From: Metabacillus sp. FJAT-52054
GTDB lineage: Bacteria > Bacillota > Bacilli > Bacillales > Bacillaceae
Direction: 5' to 3'
DNA length: 64,000 nucleotides
Assembly (NCBI RefSeq): GCF_037201815.1
Contig: NZ_CP147407.1
Location: 620,001-684,000 of the forward strand
The notes under the pieces were generated by a model. It ran no database searches. It saw only the letters and a program-made list of their open reading frames with translations, and was not told where the DNA came from. The number at the start of each line of letters is the position of its first letter. Positions within the stretch are counted from its first letter, which is position 1. Both the position numbers and the translations under genes were made by a program. This document shows, piece by piece, positions 1-8,159 of this stretch.

Positions 1-1226
1 CTGTTGACTCTTTGACAGGCGGCAATACCGGCGACAACCTTGGCGACGGGACACCGGTCATCAAGTTCGAGCAGTGGGAGAATGATTACATTGACGCGCG
101 CCTCATCCTGAAAGGCGGCGGCTGTGAGAACAAAAACATTCAGTACAGCCTGCCTTGCGAGCTGGACGGGCTAGGACGTGCGGGACGCGACCTGGACGGA
201 ATCCGCAAGTGTGTGATGCACTCGGTTTACCAGGCTCAAGGCCAGGGCTGCAGTGCCGGATTTATCGGCGTCGGCATCGGAGGCGACCGGACGAGCGGGT
301 ATGAGCTTGCGAAGGAGCAGCTGTTCCGGAGCAATGAGGACGTCAATCCGATTCCGGAACTCCGCGAGCTGGAAGAGTATGTACTGGAAAACGCCAACAA
401 GCTTGGGATCGGCACGATGGGCTTCGGCGGCGAAACGACGCTGCTTGGGTGTAAGGCCGGCGCCATCAACCGCATTCCGGCGAGCTTCTTCGTTTCCGTT
501 GCATACAACTGCTGGGCCTTCAGACGCCTTGGCATGAAAATCAATCCTGAGACCGGCGAGGTTCAGGAATGGCTGTACCAGGATGGCGAAGAAATCGATT
601 TTGCCAAAGAGGTAGCAGCCGCTGCTGAAGAAATCATTCCGGCTGAAGAAATTATACTGGAAGCACCAATTACGGAAGAAAAAATCCGTTCCCTTAAAGT
701 GGGCGACGTCGTGAAAATCACCGGCATGATGTACACAGGCCGTGACGCGATTCACAAGTACCTGTCTGAAAACGATGCGCCAATCGATTTGAACGGGCAG
801 ATCATCTACCACTGCGGACCGGTTATGCTGAAGGATGAAAACGAGCAATGGCACGTGAAGGCAGCGGGTCCGACAACAAGTATTCGTGAGGAGCCTTACC
901 AGGGTGACATTATGAAACGCTTCGGCATCCGCGCCGTCATCGGAAAAGGCGGTATGGGCGCCAAAACGCTGAAGGCACTTGAAGAGCACGGCGGCGTCTA
1001 CCTGAACGCCATTGGCGGCGCAGCCCAGTATTACGCAGACTGCATCAAATCAGTCGAAGGCGTCGACCTCATGCAATTCGGAATCCCGGAAGCAATGTGG
1101 CATCTGAAGGTACAGGACTTCAAAGCCGTTGTTACAATGGATTCCCACGGAAACAGCCTTCATAAAGATGTAGAACAGAGCTCGCTTGAGCGATTGGCGC
1201 AGTTTAAGGAGCCGGTTTTTAAATAA
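1..1226 (+). CDS. fumA: Fumarate hydratase, class I (5' end outside window)
   Basis: Interconverts fumarate and malate in the TCA cycle using an oxygen-sensitive [4Fe-4S] cluster. The frame is open to the left edge (reads VDSLTGGNTGDN from base 3), so roughly the first 100 residues of a ~500-residue single-chain enzyme are missing. Visible are the alpha-domain stretches KGGGCENKN, GQGCSAGFIGVGIGGD and the cysteine in YNCWAFRR (the last two likely cluster ligands by analogy with tartrate dehydratase/FumA), then the beta domain with GDVVKITG, YTGRDAIHK and AAGPTTSIREEP. It ends KEPVFK-TAA. Which cysteines bind the cluster is inferred from the family. L(+)-tartrate dehydratase is the less likely alternative. 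Confidence 0.9.
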   Translation, partial: VDSLTGGNTGDNLGDGTPVIKFEQWENDYIDARLILKGGGCENKNIQYSLPCELDGLGRAGRDLDGIRKCVMHSVYQAQGQGCSAGFIGVGIGGDRTSGYELAKEQLFRSNEDVNPIPELRELEEYVLENANKLGIGTMGFGGETTLLGCKAGAINRIPASFFVSVAYNCWAFRRLGMKINPETGEVQEWLYQDGEEIDFAKEVAAAAEEIIPAEEIILEAPITEEKIRSLKVGDVVKITGMMYTGRDAIHKYLSENDAPIDLNGQIIYHCGPVMLKDENEQWHVKAAGPTTSIREEPYQGDIMKRFGIRAVIGKGGMGAKTLKALEEHGGVYLNAIGGAAQYYADCIKSVEGVDLMQFGIPEAMWHLKVQDFKAVVTMDSHGNSLHKDVEQSSLERLAQFKEPVFK

Positions 1227-1277
1227 AACTGGGTCTGTCGGGTCTGTCTGTATTCCGAAATACGGTTATCGAGCAGG

Positions 1278-1393
1278 ATATCAACGAAAATTTTGAGATA
1301 TCGACGAAATTTTTATTATATCGACGATTTTTCCAGAATATCGACGAAAATTTCAATATATCACCGAAAATCACGATATATCGATTTTTCGCA
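1278..1393. repeat. Tandem array, six units with exact 20-bp period
   Basis: The unit ATATCGACGAAAATTT (plus 4 variable bases) begins at 1278, 1298, 1318, 1338, 1358 and 1378. The core ATATC is kept in every copy. The last two units diverge (TATCACCGAAAA, then TATCGATTTTT). The array lies after the fumarase stop and before its probable terminator, so it would be transcribed in the fumarase 3' UTR. The function is unknown. The regular two-helical-turn spacing resembles iteron or protein-binding arrays. Confidence 0.85.
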
Positions 1394-1431
1394 GAATTCG
1401 ACATAGACCACCCATCTCATATCATGAACCA

Positions 1432-1464
1432 AAGGCAAGGATGCAGACGCATTCTTGCCTTTTA
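1432..1464 (+). terminator. Rho-independent terminator after fumarase
   Basis: AAGGCAAG-G-ATGC (1432-1444) pairs with GCAT-T-CTTGCCTT (1449-1461) around the tetraloop AGAC, with one G-T wobble, followed by TTTAT. It lies inside the longest reading frame of the next gene, which is one reason to place that gene's start downstream. Confidence 0.8.
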
Positions 1465-1486
1465 TACAAGAAAGGAAGCGAAAAAC

Positions 1487-2293
1487 GTGTCAGCGAAACC
1501 ACCCTTTCAGGTGCAGGCAGACTGTGAAAACTGCTTCGGCCTATGCTGTGTGGCATTGCCCTATGCAAAGTCAGCTGATTTTCCAATCGATAAGGATAGC
1601 GGAACCCCATGCCGTAACCTGCAGTATGATTACCGCTGCGGAATCCATCAGGCCTTAAGAGAAAAAGGGTTCAAGGGCTGTACCGTTTACGAATGCTTCG
1701 GGGCCGGCCAAAAGGTCTCTCAAGTTACCTACGCCGGAAAAGACTGGCGCAATCATCCGGATACGGCGAAGGAAATGTTTGAGGTGTTTCCGATCATGCA
1801 GCAGCTGCATGAAATGCTAGCGTACCTGCATGAAGCCCTCAACCGAAAAGAAACCGAACCAATCTTTAAGGATCTCCAGACGGTTCTCGAACAGACGGAA
1901 GCTCTCACCGGACTCAATCCCGAATCACTCATCAGCCTCAATGTGCCCGCGCACCGGTGCATCGTAAATGAACTCCTTATACGCACAAGTGAACTTGTCC
2001 GGAAAAACACAGCTCCTAAAAAAGCGAAGAAACTCGATTATATCGGGGCGAAGTTAAAGGGAGCCAACCTAAGGGGAGCCAGCTTAAGAGGGGCCCTGCT
2101 CATTGCCGCCAATCTCCGGAACGCCGACATGAGACTGGCGGACGTGATTGGAGCCGACTTGCGGGATGCCGATTTGAGCGGGGCGGATTTGAGAGGGAGT
2201 ATTTTTCTTACACAGGTACAGGTGAACTCGGCAAGGGGAGACCGGGAGACGAAGCTGCCGGATGGGTTGAAAAAGCCTGCTCACTGGACGTAA
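1487..2293 (+). CDS. Pentapeptide-repeat protein with N-terminal cysteine-rich domain
   Basis: The start is GTG 1487, with AAAGGAAG 8 bases upstream. The upstream in-frame ATG at 1424 would place a terminator hairpin inside the gene. The ~268-residue protein begins with a cysteine-rich segment (DCENCFGLCC, then CRNLQYDYRCG and CTVYEC), like YkgJ-type metal/Fe-S binding modules. A helical middle part follows, then about ten A(D/N)LxX pentapeptide repeats near residues 185-245 (GANLRGASLRGALLIAANLRN). Pentapeptide repeats fold into a right-handed quadrilateral beta-helix. This domain pair recurs in Bacillus proteins of unknown role. The function is not known. Confidence 0.85.
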   Translation: MSAKPPFQVQADCENCFGLCCVALPYAKSADFPIDKDSGTPCRNLQYDYRCGIHQALREKGFKGCTVYECFGAGQKVSQVTYAGKDWRNHPDTAKEMFEVFPIMQQLHEMLAYLHEALNRKETEPIFKDLQTVLEQTEALTGLNPESLISLNVPAHRCIVNELLIRTSELVRKNTAPKKAKKLDYIGAKLKGANLRGASLRGALLIAANLRNADMRLADVIGADLRDADLSGADLRGSIFLTQVQVNSARGDRETKLPDGLKKPAHWT

Positions 2294-2449
2294 GACCCTT
2301 TCCTTTGTTTCCTTTTCGCCTGAATACCATTTATATAACTGGACTCCAATAAAGCTGGGCTGCCAAATTTAATTACTATTTTGGTGTAGGGAATTATTAG
2401 GGCATATCTTTGCAAATGTAGTAAACTAAAACCGAAAGGGGCTGTCACA

Positions 2450-2536
2450 ATGGAAGCGATTTTGATAGTAATCGGTGAACTTGTCGGCGCCATTGCCACT
2501 GCGTTTTCTGCAGGAAAGCTGTCTGAAGAAGAATAA
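2450..2536 (+). CDS. Possible 28-residue membrane peptide
   Basis: ATG 2450 is preceded by AAAGGGG with 8 bases between. The peptide begins MEAILIVIGELVGAIATAF, ends in a charged SEEE tail, and is a single hydrophobic segment. A terminator hairpin begins 14 bases after the stop, so the unit looks like a complete small gene. No homologue is recognised. It could be a small membrane protein or a type I toxin-like peptide, but nothing here proves translation. Confidence 0.5.
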   Translation: MEAILIVIGELVGAIATAFSAGKLSEEE

Positions 2537-2548
2537 AGTTTTGGCAGG

Positions 2549-2576
2549 AAAAGGCCTGAAACCGGGGCCTTTTTTC
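2549..2576 (+). terminator. Rho-independent terminator
   Basis: AAGGCC (2551-2556) pairs with GGCCTT (2566-2571), followed by a run of T. It ends the 28-codon ORF transcript just before the next ribosome binding site. Confidence 0.7.
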
Positions 2577-2596
2577 AATTTTGATAGAGGTGAAAA

Positions 2597-3247
2597 ATGA
2601 CAGTAACATGGAAAGAAATCACGTTACATAACCAAGAGGCCTTCAAGGAAGCGATGGCAATCTATGATCAGGCCTTTCCGATTGATGTCCGCGAGCCGCA
2701 TGATGTGTTTCAAAAAAGCCTCCGCACCGGTTCGTACCGGTTTCTGGTTGGGATGGAGGGAGAGGAGGTCCTTTCTTTTGCCACCGGGCATTATTTAAAA
2801 GAAGTGAATGCCGGGTTCATTGTCTACCTTCTTGCGAATCCCCTTGTCCGAAGCCGGGGAATAGGTGGCCAAACCTTGCTTAAACTGGAGGAATGGCTTG
2901 AAGAGGATGCACGTTCAGCGGGACATGATTCCATAGAGGCAATTATTTTGGAGACGGAGAAACCGGAGCTGGTTCATACAGAAGAAGAGAAAGCGGATTG
3001 TGTGAAAAGGTTCCGGTTTTTTAACAGGCATGGATACAGGGAAGCGGAAGGCGTTCATTATGTACAGCCGCCCCTTTTTGAAGGGCAGATTCCAGTGCCG
3101 CTAAGCTTGTTCGTTAAAAGTTATCAGCAAACTGCCCCCTCCAGAGAACGAATTGCAGAATACGTCCAGGCGATGTACCGTGACAAATATAGCCTTGCCA
3201 ACGGAGTGGATCAAGCGATTTTGACTGATTTGCTCGCTAAAATATAA
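2597..3247 (+). CDS. GNAT-family N-acetyltransferase
   Basis: A 216-residue acyl-CoA-dependent acetyltransferase. The acetyl-CoA pyrophosphate-binding motif V(R)SRGIGGQTLL lies near residues 93-103, after the beta4 strand FIVYLLANPLV. FFNRHGYREAEG near residue 140 is the typical C-terminal beta-alpha element. RBS GAGGTG precedes ATG 2597. The substrate cannot be inferred. It converges with the membrane protein gene downstream. Confidence 0.85.
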   Translation: MTVTWKEITLHNQEAFKEAMAIYDQAFPIDVREPHDVFQKSLRTGSYRFLVGMEGEEVLSFATGHYLKEVNAGFIVYLLANPLVRSRGIGGQTLLKLEEWLEEDARSAGHDSIEAIILETEKPELVHTEEEKADCVKRFRFFNRHGYREAEGVHYVQPPLFEGQIPVPLSLFVKSYQQTAPSRERIAEYVQAMYRDKYSLANGVDQAILTDLLAKI

Positions 3248-3248
3248 A

Positions 3249-3290
3249 AAAAGCAAGCATGCCGCTTAAGCATCCTTGCCGGTTCTTTCT
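3249..3290. terminator. Bidirectional terminator between convergent genes
   Basis: GCAAG-C-ATGC (3253-3262) pairs with GCAT-C-CTTGC (3270-3279). There is an A-run on the left and a T-rich stretch on the right. It overlaps the last codons and stop of the minus-strand gene. Confidence 0.7.
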
Positions 3291-3565
3291 TTTGGTTTTA
3301 AAAACGATAGCCACATGACGGCTGCACTGAGGAGCACAACCTGAGTGAGATCCCAGAAGGTTGATGTCCTTTTGACAATAGAGGCGGCGTCAAGGATTGG
3401 GATGAGAGCTAAATATAGACCGATGTAGGAGACAGGAATTGCGTTTGTCCATTCTGTTTCATGCCGTTTGGAATACAGACGATATCCTGCCATCATCAGA
3501 AGGAAACCAGTAATTCCGCATGCCGCAAGTAAAGGAATCGGAAGGTCAAAATGAAGATTCACCAT
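3266..3565 (-). CDS. Small integral membrane protein
   Basis: 99 residues with about three hydrophobic segments: residues 10-30 (PIPLLAACGITGFLLMMAGY), 44-60 (VSYIGLYLALIPILDAA) and 72-90 (LTQVVLLSAAVMWLSFL). It has a basic C-terminus (KPKERTGKD). No catalytic motif or known family is recognised. It shares a bidirectional terminator with the GNAT gene. Confidence 0.7.
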   Translation of the reverse strand: MVNLHFDLPIPLLAACGITGFLLMMAGYRLYSKRHETEWTNAIPVSYIGLYLALIPILDAASIVKRTSTFWDLTQVVLLSAAVMWLSFLKPKERTGKDA

Positions 3566-3722
3566 GCTGCACCTCGCTTTTAATTTTGCTCCATCTTCGT
3601 TTTTTCCTTTTCTCCTTTATTTTATGCAGAAGAAAGGACAACATTTATGTTTTTTTATGTAAATGTTCTGAAGCTTGTTTGCACATCCTATAGAACAAAG
3701 CGTTCGAAAAGGAGTGTTCAGG

Positions 3723-4502
3723 ATGGAAAAAAGATTGTGGGGTGCGGTGTTTGTGTTTATGCTTCTATTCCCAAACGCTGCCCAGGCCGTCTCCAATGCA
3801 CCGATTAACTGGGGCTTTGCGAAAAGTAAAGACCATGAGCCGGCACAAATCGGAAAAGAGCGGGAGCAACTGCTGGAAAAATACAATTCCTTCTACCTTG
3901 GAAATCCGAAAAAAAAAGATATTTACCTGACTTTTGATAACGGATATGAAAACGGGTATACGCCAAAGGTGCTTGACGTTCTGAAAAAGCATCACGTTCC
4001 GGCGACCTTCTTTGTGACCGGACATTATTTGGAAGACCAGCCGGATTTGGTTCAGCGCATGGCAAAAGAAGGTCATATTGTCGGCAATCATTCCTGGTTC
4101 CACCCGGATCTAACGGCTGTCGGAGATGCCCGTCTGAAAGCGGAACTGGATAACGTCAGCAAGCGCGTGAAAAAGCTGACCGGCCAGGATGCCCATTATC
4201 TTCGCCCGCCAAGAGGTGTTTTCAGTGAACGAGTGCTGTCACTTGCCAATGACTATGGCTATCAAACCGTTTTCTGGTCGCTCGCCTACGTGGACTGGAA
4301 AACCGATGCCCAGCGCGGCTGGCGCTATGCCTATGACAACATGATGAACCAGATTCATCCGGGAGCGATCATGCTGCTGCATACGGTATCAAAGGACAAT
4401 GCGGACGCACTGGAGCAAGCTGTTATTGATTTGAAAAAGCAAGGGTACCGTTTCCGGAGCCTGGATGATTTGATGATGGAAAAGTTGGATCTGCCGCTGT
4501 AG
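3723..4502 (+). CDS. pdaA: Delta-lactam-biosynthetic peptidoglycan deacetylase PdaA
   Basis: PdaA removes the N-acetyl group from peptide-free muramic acid so that muramic-delta-lactam can form in the spore cortex, which points to a sporulating host. ATG 3723 follows AAAAGGAG by 8 bases. An upstream ATG at 3675 has no such site. Residues 1-22 form a Sec signal peptide (MEKRLWGAVFVFMLLFPNAAQA). The NodB domain shows YLTFDNGYENGY (PdaA variant of TFDDG), HSWFHPD (metal His), LRPPRGVFSE and a C-terminal MLLHTVSKDNA. About 259 residues, the usual PdaA length. It is its own transcription unit, bounded by a terminator. Confidence 0.95.
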   Translation: MEKRLWGAVFVFMLLFPNAAQAVSNAPINWGFAKSKDHEPAQIGKEREQLLEKYNSFYLGNPKKKDIYLTFDNGYENGYTPKVLDVLKKHHVPATFFVTGHYLEDQPDLVQRMAKEGHIVGNHSWFHPDLTAVGDARLKAELDNVSKRVKKLTGQDAHYLRPPRGVFSERVLSLANDYGYQTVFWSLAYVDWKTDAQRGWRYAYDNMMNQIHPGAIMLLHTVSKDNADALEQAVIDLKKQGYRFRSLDDLMMEKLDLPL

Positions 4503-4512
4503 CTAAAGGATC

Positions 4513-4544
4513 AAAGGAATTTCATTGTGAGATTCCTTTTTTGT
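4513..4544 (+). terminator. Terminator of pdaA
   Basis: AAAGGAATTTC (4513-4523) pairs with GAGATTCCTTT (4529-4539), with one T-G wobble and a T6 tail. Confidence 0.85.
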
Positions 4545-4616
4545 TTGTCCATCCCTAATCCCGGGTAAAACGAGGTAATTAGCGGAGTTTCGTGTTCAAA
4601 GAACCAGGAGGGGCCA

Positions 4617-5477
4617 ATGAACGTTAACGATTATAAAATAGAAGGAAAAAAAGAAATCAAACTTAAAGATTATCCAACATCCGAAGACCATGGGTTCAGT
4701 CAAGAGGAGCTTCTTAATCATCACATTCCCGAAAGTGTCAGCAAGCTGAAAGACCTCCACTGGAGGCTCCATGCAGATGAGAAAAAAGGAATCGTTGTTG
4801 TGTTGCAGGCGATGGATGCAGCGGGGAAGGATGAGGCAATCAGCTACATCTTTTCGAATTTGAATGCACAGGGTTTGAAAACAACCTCATTTCAAAAACC
4901 GTCTGATACAGAACGCAATCATGACTATCTGTGGCGGATTCGCGAAGGACTTCCCGAAAGAGGACAGGTTGGCATTCTGAATCGCTCCCATTACGAAGAT
5001 GTCATTGCACCAAGAGTGCACGATTTGCTGGAGGAGGGAACGATTCCGGATGATAAGGACGAGCATGAAGTCTGGGAGATGCGCTACCGGCAGATCAATG
5101 ACTTCGAACGGTACCTGGTGGAGAACGGATTTGAAGTGGTTAAATTCTTCTTTAATATGTCTAAAGGTGAGCAGAAAAACAGACTGCTTGAGCGGATGAA
5201 GAACCCGAAAAAGAACTGGGAGTTCTCCTTCAGTGATGTAGAAGAGCGGGAGCACTGGGACAGCTACCAGCACATTTTTGAAGACATGCTCAACAACACT
5301 TCGACTGAATATGCACCATGGCATATCCTTCCGGCAGATGATGAGTGGTATTCACGCTACATCATTACGAAAACCATGATCGAATGCCTTGAGAAAATCG
5401 ATCCGCAATTTCCGGAAATCTCAGAGGAAAATCGGAAGAAGCTGAATGAGTACATTGAGAAGCTGGAGAATGAGTAA
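4617..5477 (+). CDS. Polyphosphate kinase 2 family protein (PPK2)
   Basis: 286 residues. PPK2 enzymes transfer phosphate from polyphosphate to nucleoside mono- or diphosphates. The P-loop is VVVLQAMDAAGKDEAI near residues 60-75, and the Walker B-like stretch ILNRSHYEDV lies near residue 125, followed by the basic lid region (RYLVENGFEVVKFFFNMSK, then RMKNPKKNWEFS). Length and motifs fit a single-domain, cytoplasmic PPK2. Whether AMP or ADP is preferred cannot be decided from motifs. RBS AGGAGGGG lies just upstream. Monocistronic, with a terminator directly after the stop. Confidence 0.92.
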   Translation: MNVNDYKIEGKKEIKLKDYPTSEDHGFSQEELLNHHIPESVSKLKDLHWRLHADEKKGIVVVLQAMDAAGKDEAISYIFSNLNAQGLKTTSFQKPSDTERNHDYLWRIREGLPERGQVGILNRSHYEDVIAPRVHDLLEEGTIPDDKDEHEVWEMRYRQINDFERYLVENGFEVVKFFFNMSKGEQKNRLLERMKNPKKNWEFSFSDVEEREHWDSYQHIFEDMLNNTSTEYAPWHILPADDEWYSRYIITKTMIECLEKIDPQFPEISEENRKKLNEYIEKLENE

Positions 5478-5508
5478 AAGGGGGAACGAAGTCCGTTCTC
5501 CCTTTTTC
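5478..5508 (+). terminator. Terminator of PPK2 gene
   Basis: AAGGGGGAAC (5478-5487) pairs with GTTCTCCCTT (5495-5504), followed by T5. It begins on the base after the stop codon. Confidence 0.85.
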
Positions 5509-5546
5509 TATGGCTCTGTATACATGTACATGGCAAAGTATTAGCC

Positions 5547-6032
5547 CTATATTAAAATCTTACGAAACATTCTAGGCTTGTGCTTATCAAAAGCATTGAT
5601 TAATTCTTTACCAAATACTGTTATACTTTTTTCCCATGGATGCCCTAAATAGCCCCACTTAAAATCCTTCTGAATAAAGAAATAGTAATCACCATTCGGA
5701 AAGATTGGTATTGCCCACTCTCCAAATTCATCTTTTTCGAATTCTAAGTGTGGATTTACCCAATAACAATCGTGTTGCCAATCGAGTGCCATTATATATT
5801 CGTTCTCTAATGTATTCTCTTTCAATACATCTAACAATTTTTCTTCAAGATCATCATAGAGAGCTAAGTCTGCTGAATCCCCAAAAAAATCAGAGATATC
5901 ATAGGTTATAAAAGGATGAGGCATTTTAAACGATGGGAAATCCGAAATACTTGGTTTAAATTTAAGATCTTTATCTATCCTGTCCCATGCCTGGTTATAA
6001 TCTTTGTCGGAAAAAGGAATCCAGTTCTTCAT
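5547..6032 (-). CDS. DUF2716 domain protein
   Basis: 161 residues. The pattern of the DUF2716 family is visible: the N-terminal W(I)PFSDKDYNQAWDRI, the central ALDWQHDCYWVNP and the C-terminal IPIFPNGDYYFFIQKDFKWGYLGHPWE. No signal peptide or membrane segment. The biochemical role of this family is unknown. It stands alone on the minus strand between two transcription units. Confidence 0.8.
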   Translation of the reverse strand: MKNWIPFSDKDYNQAWDRIDKDLKFKPSISDFPSFKMPHPFITYDISDFFGDSADLALYDDLEEKLLDVLKENTLENEYIMALDWQHDCYWVNPHLEFEKDEFGEWAIPIFPNGDYYFFIQKDFKWGYLGHPWEKSITVFGKELINAFDKHKPRMFRKILI

Positions 6033-6083
6033 TCAATCCCTGCCTTTCCCTATGGTTGCAAAATTTGTTCATATTAGATCGGT

Positions 6084-6635
6084 TTAATGAAGAAAATGAC
6101 TTTTCTTGAGTACATAGTGACTATCCTTCGCGCTCTCCAAAACAATCGAACGAAGAAATTGAAAACCGCTTTTCTCAATCACCCGATTTGAGGCAGGATT
6201 GTTCTCAAGTGCAATGGCATTCAGGATATCCGCGTTTTTTTCTTCAAACAAATAGCGGCACAGTCTTTTTACAGCAAGCGTCGCATAACCGCGTCCAGTG
6301 AATTCTTCGGAAACTGCATACATCACTTCCCGGTTAGGTGCAGGCAGTTCGTCTTTTATCCCGGAGCAGCACCAGCCAATAAAGCGTCCGCTTTCTTTAT
6401 GGATGATTCCTAGCTTCAGATGCCCGTCTGCTGCATCTTCAGCCGATAAAAATTCTTTGTTCGCCGGGATTTCGTAGTTTGTCACCCAATCCAACCGCTG
6501 TTCCATAGTGGATTTCCAGTCGGGAAGGAAGGAGGCGACTTCCGGTTCGTTTGAGATCCGATAGATGTCAGCCGCATCTTCTATGGAAAATTCGCGGAGA
6601 AGTATTTCTCCCAAGTCTAAAGTAAAGGTTGTCAT
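6084..6635 (-). CDS. GNAT acetyltransferase, RimJ/RimL type
   Basis: 183 residues with the order typical of RimJ/RimL-like enzymes: N-terminal L(R)EFSIEDAADIYRISNEPEV, ESGRFIGWCCSGI, the CoA loop EEFTGRGYATLAVKRLCRYLF and the final ALENNPASNRVIEKSGF. Its ATG overlaps the stop of the upstream DUF1835 gene by four bases (ATGA), which implies translational coupling. The substrate is unknown. Confidence 0.88.
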   Translation of the reverse strand: MTTFTLDLGEILLREFSIEDAADIYRISNEPEVASFLPDWKSTMEQRLDWVTNYEIPANKEFLSAEDAADGHLKLGIIHKESGRFIGWCCSGIKDELPAPNREVMYAVSEEFTGRGYATLAVKRLCRYLFEEKNADILNAIALENNPASNRVIEKSGFQFLRSIVLESAKDSHYVLKKSHFLH

Positions 6636-7474
6636 TTTGAATTCCCCGTATTCATTTTTACATCATAAAACATTCCAGATTTCCTCATTTCCAATTGACC
6701 GACCTTAATAAGTTGACGGATCCGGTATTCCGGATATTCGTCCCCGATATATTCTTTCAGGTGACCAACGACCTCTCCAATGGCTCTCATTAAGATTATA
6801 AAATCTGATTTCTGCTCGCGCTGGCTTTGCTGAATGCATTCCAGGATAAAATCATCAAAGTAGTACGCATCTACACTTCGAACTGAGTCGTTTTCCCAAA
6901 TTCTCAGGACCTTCTGTGTCGCGGATATTTTTCCCCACTCGTTTTCGAGCCGTTCTTTTTCCTTCGAATGAAGCACTTCGGAACCCGTATGTTCTGTATA
7001 AATCCTGGCTAGCTGCTCCGGATCCAATTCCCCCATCTTCCGTGGAAATCGCTCCAGATCATCATGGACAAAAATCTCATGATATCCAGCAGTGGTGTTG
7101 ATCACCTTTATTTCATTCCCCTTATCCTTAAGCAGCTGCAAAGCGAACCGCAGCCCGGTTTGCTCATGAGCATTATCGCCGGTCCAAATCACGACGGTCC
7201 TATCATCCGGAATGGCGCGGATATCCAGAACAGCTTGCCGCACTTGGTTTTCCATCTCAGGAAGATCCTCCGGGAAAAGAAACCAAAGGTGGTCTTTCAT
7301 CCATTGATAGCGGTTTTTCAGTCCGCTTTCTTCATCTAGTTTCCAAACGGGTCCGATGGAAAAGGTATCAGGAAGGGATATAAGGTCTTCCTGCAAATTT
7401 AGGTTAGATAGCGCCATTCGCAGGCTTCCCTGTGCAGCCTGACTGAAGACGATGTGGATCGTTTGCTGGTTCAT
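6632..7474 (-). CDS. DUF1835 / DUF3658 protein
   Basis: The start is set at ATG 7474 (MNQQTIHIVFSQ), with AGAGG 8 bases upstream. The longer frame from 7507 lacks a binding site. The N-terminal DUF1835 part has SIGPVWKLD and VVIWTGDNAHEQTGLRFAL. The C-terminal DUF3658 part has W..ND.VRSVDAYYFDDFIL and RAIGEVVGHL...EYRIRQLI. About 280 residues, soluble. The function is unknown. It is first in a two-gene operon with the GNAT gene. Confidence 0.82.
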   Translation of the reverse strand: MNQQTIHIVFSQAAQGSLRMALSNLNLQEDLISLPDTFSIGPVWKLDEESGLKNRYQWMKDHLWFLFPEDLPEMENQVRQAVLDIRAIPDDRTVVIWTGDNAHEQTGLRFALQLLKDKGNEIKVINTTAGYHEIFVHDDLERFPRKMGELDPEQLARIYTEHTGSEVLHSKEKERLENEWGKISATQKVLRIWENDSVRSVDAYYFDDFILECIQQSQREQKSDFIILMRAIGEVVGHLKEYIGDEYPEYRIRQLIKVGQLEMRKSGMFYDVKMNTGNSK

Positions 7475-7547
7475 AATCCGGCCTCTTTTCAATAATCTAC
7501 CTTTCATTTTAACTTGAACAAGGGTTGAAATGGGGGTTTTTTACATA

Positions 7548-7578
7548 AAAAAGCAGCCGCCCTACGGAACGACTGCTT
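7548..7578 (-). terminator. Terminator of XRE-cupin gene
   Basis: On the minus strand AAGCAGTCG (7570-7578) pairs with CGGCTGCTT (7551-7559), with a mismatch inside the stem, followed by T6. Confidence 0.7.
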
Positions 7579-7583
7579 GTCAC

Positions 7584-8138
7584 TTATTCCGGATAATAAA
7601 TCACCATGCTGAGCCTTACCGGTTTGTCCCCGGAATTATGATAGCTGTGGGGGCCGTCGGCTTTGAAGCGAATGGAATCTCCGGCATTAATGGTATGCTC
7701 CTGCTGTTTAATCATGATCGTTAACTCTCCATCAAATACCGTAACGAATTCTTCAGTGCCCGGATTGTGGGATTCAGAATCCAAATAGCCTTCCGGATCG
7801 ATTTCAACCCGATACACCTCAAAGCGCCGTTCATCATCAAAAGGGAAGTAGGGAAAAATCCGGTACCGTCCGTTATCGATGGAAAGCATGTTCACACTGC
7901 TTTTCGTCACCACTTCTGTATCTGGCTGGGGTTCATGAATTAAAGAAGAAAACGAAACCTTCAAGCCGTTTGCGATCTTCCAAACCGTTGTGATCGTAGG
8001 GCTCGATCCGCCCCGTTCAATCTGGCCGATCATCGTTTTACTGACACCGGTTAGCTCTGCAACACGTTCCAGGCTGAGTTTTTTCTGCTCCCGAATCGTC
8101 TTTAAATTTTTAGCAAGGACTAAATTTAACTCCTCCAC
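7584..8138 (-). CDS. XRE-family regulator with C-terminal cupin
   Basis: 184 residues starting at GTG 8138, with TAGGAG 7 bases upstream. The helix-turn-helix is near residues 8-62 (RVAELTGVSKTMIGQIERG, SPTITTVWKIANGL). The cupin is near residues 110-180 (SHNPGTEEFVTVFDGEL, then AGDSIRFKADGPHSYHNSGD). This fold often senses a small ligand and controls a neighbouring transporter. It is divergent from a LysE-type exporter gene and probably controls both through the direct repeats between them. Confidence 0.9.
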   Translation of the reverse strand: MEELNLVLAKNLKTIREQKKLSLERVAELTGVSKTMIGQIERGGSSPTITTVWKIANGLKVSFSSLIHEPQPDTEVVTKSSVNMLSIDNGRYRIFPYFPFDDERRFEVYRVEIDPEGYLDSESHNPGTEEFVTVFDGELTIMIKQQEHTINAGDSIRFKADGPHSYHNSGDKPVRLSMVIYYPE

Positions 8139-8159
8139 AAAAACACTCCTAAATAATGA

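Noticed and set aside
171..989. Long reading frame on the minus strand inside the fumarase gene
   Set aside because: It is a codon-bias shadow. The plus-strand protein is a clear class I fumarase and the minus frame has no recognisable domain.
1278..1393. Plasmid or chromosomal replication origin (iterons)
   Set aside because: No initiator gene, DnaA boxes or AT-rich unwinding region with appropriate layout was seen. The array is within a 3' UTR.
1424..1486. N-terminal extension of the pentapeptide-repeat protein
   Set aside because: This segment is the fumarase terminator hairpin, and a GTG with a good ribosome binding site follows at 1487.
3658..3690. SigG promoter for pdaA
   Set aside because: A CATCCTA-like -10 exists but the possible -35 elements have the wrong spacing (9 or 20 bp), so no promoter is called.
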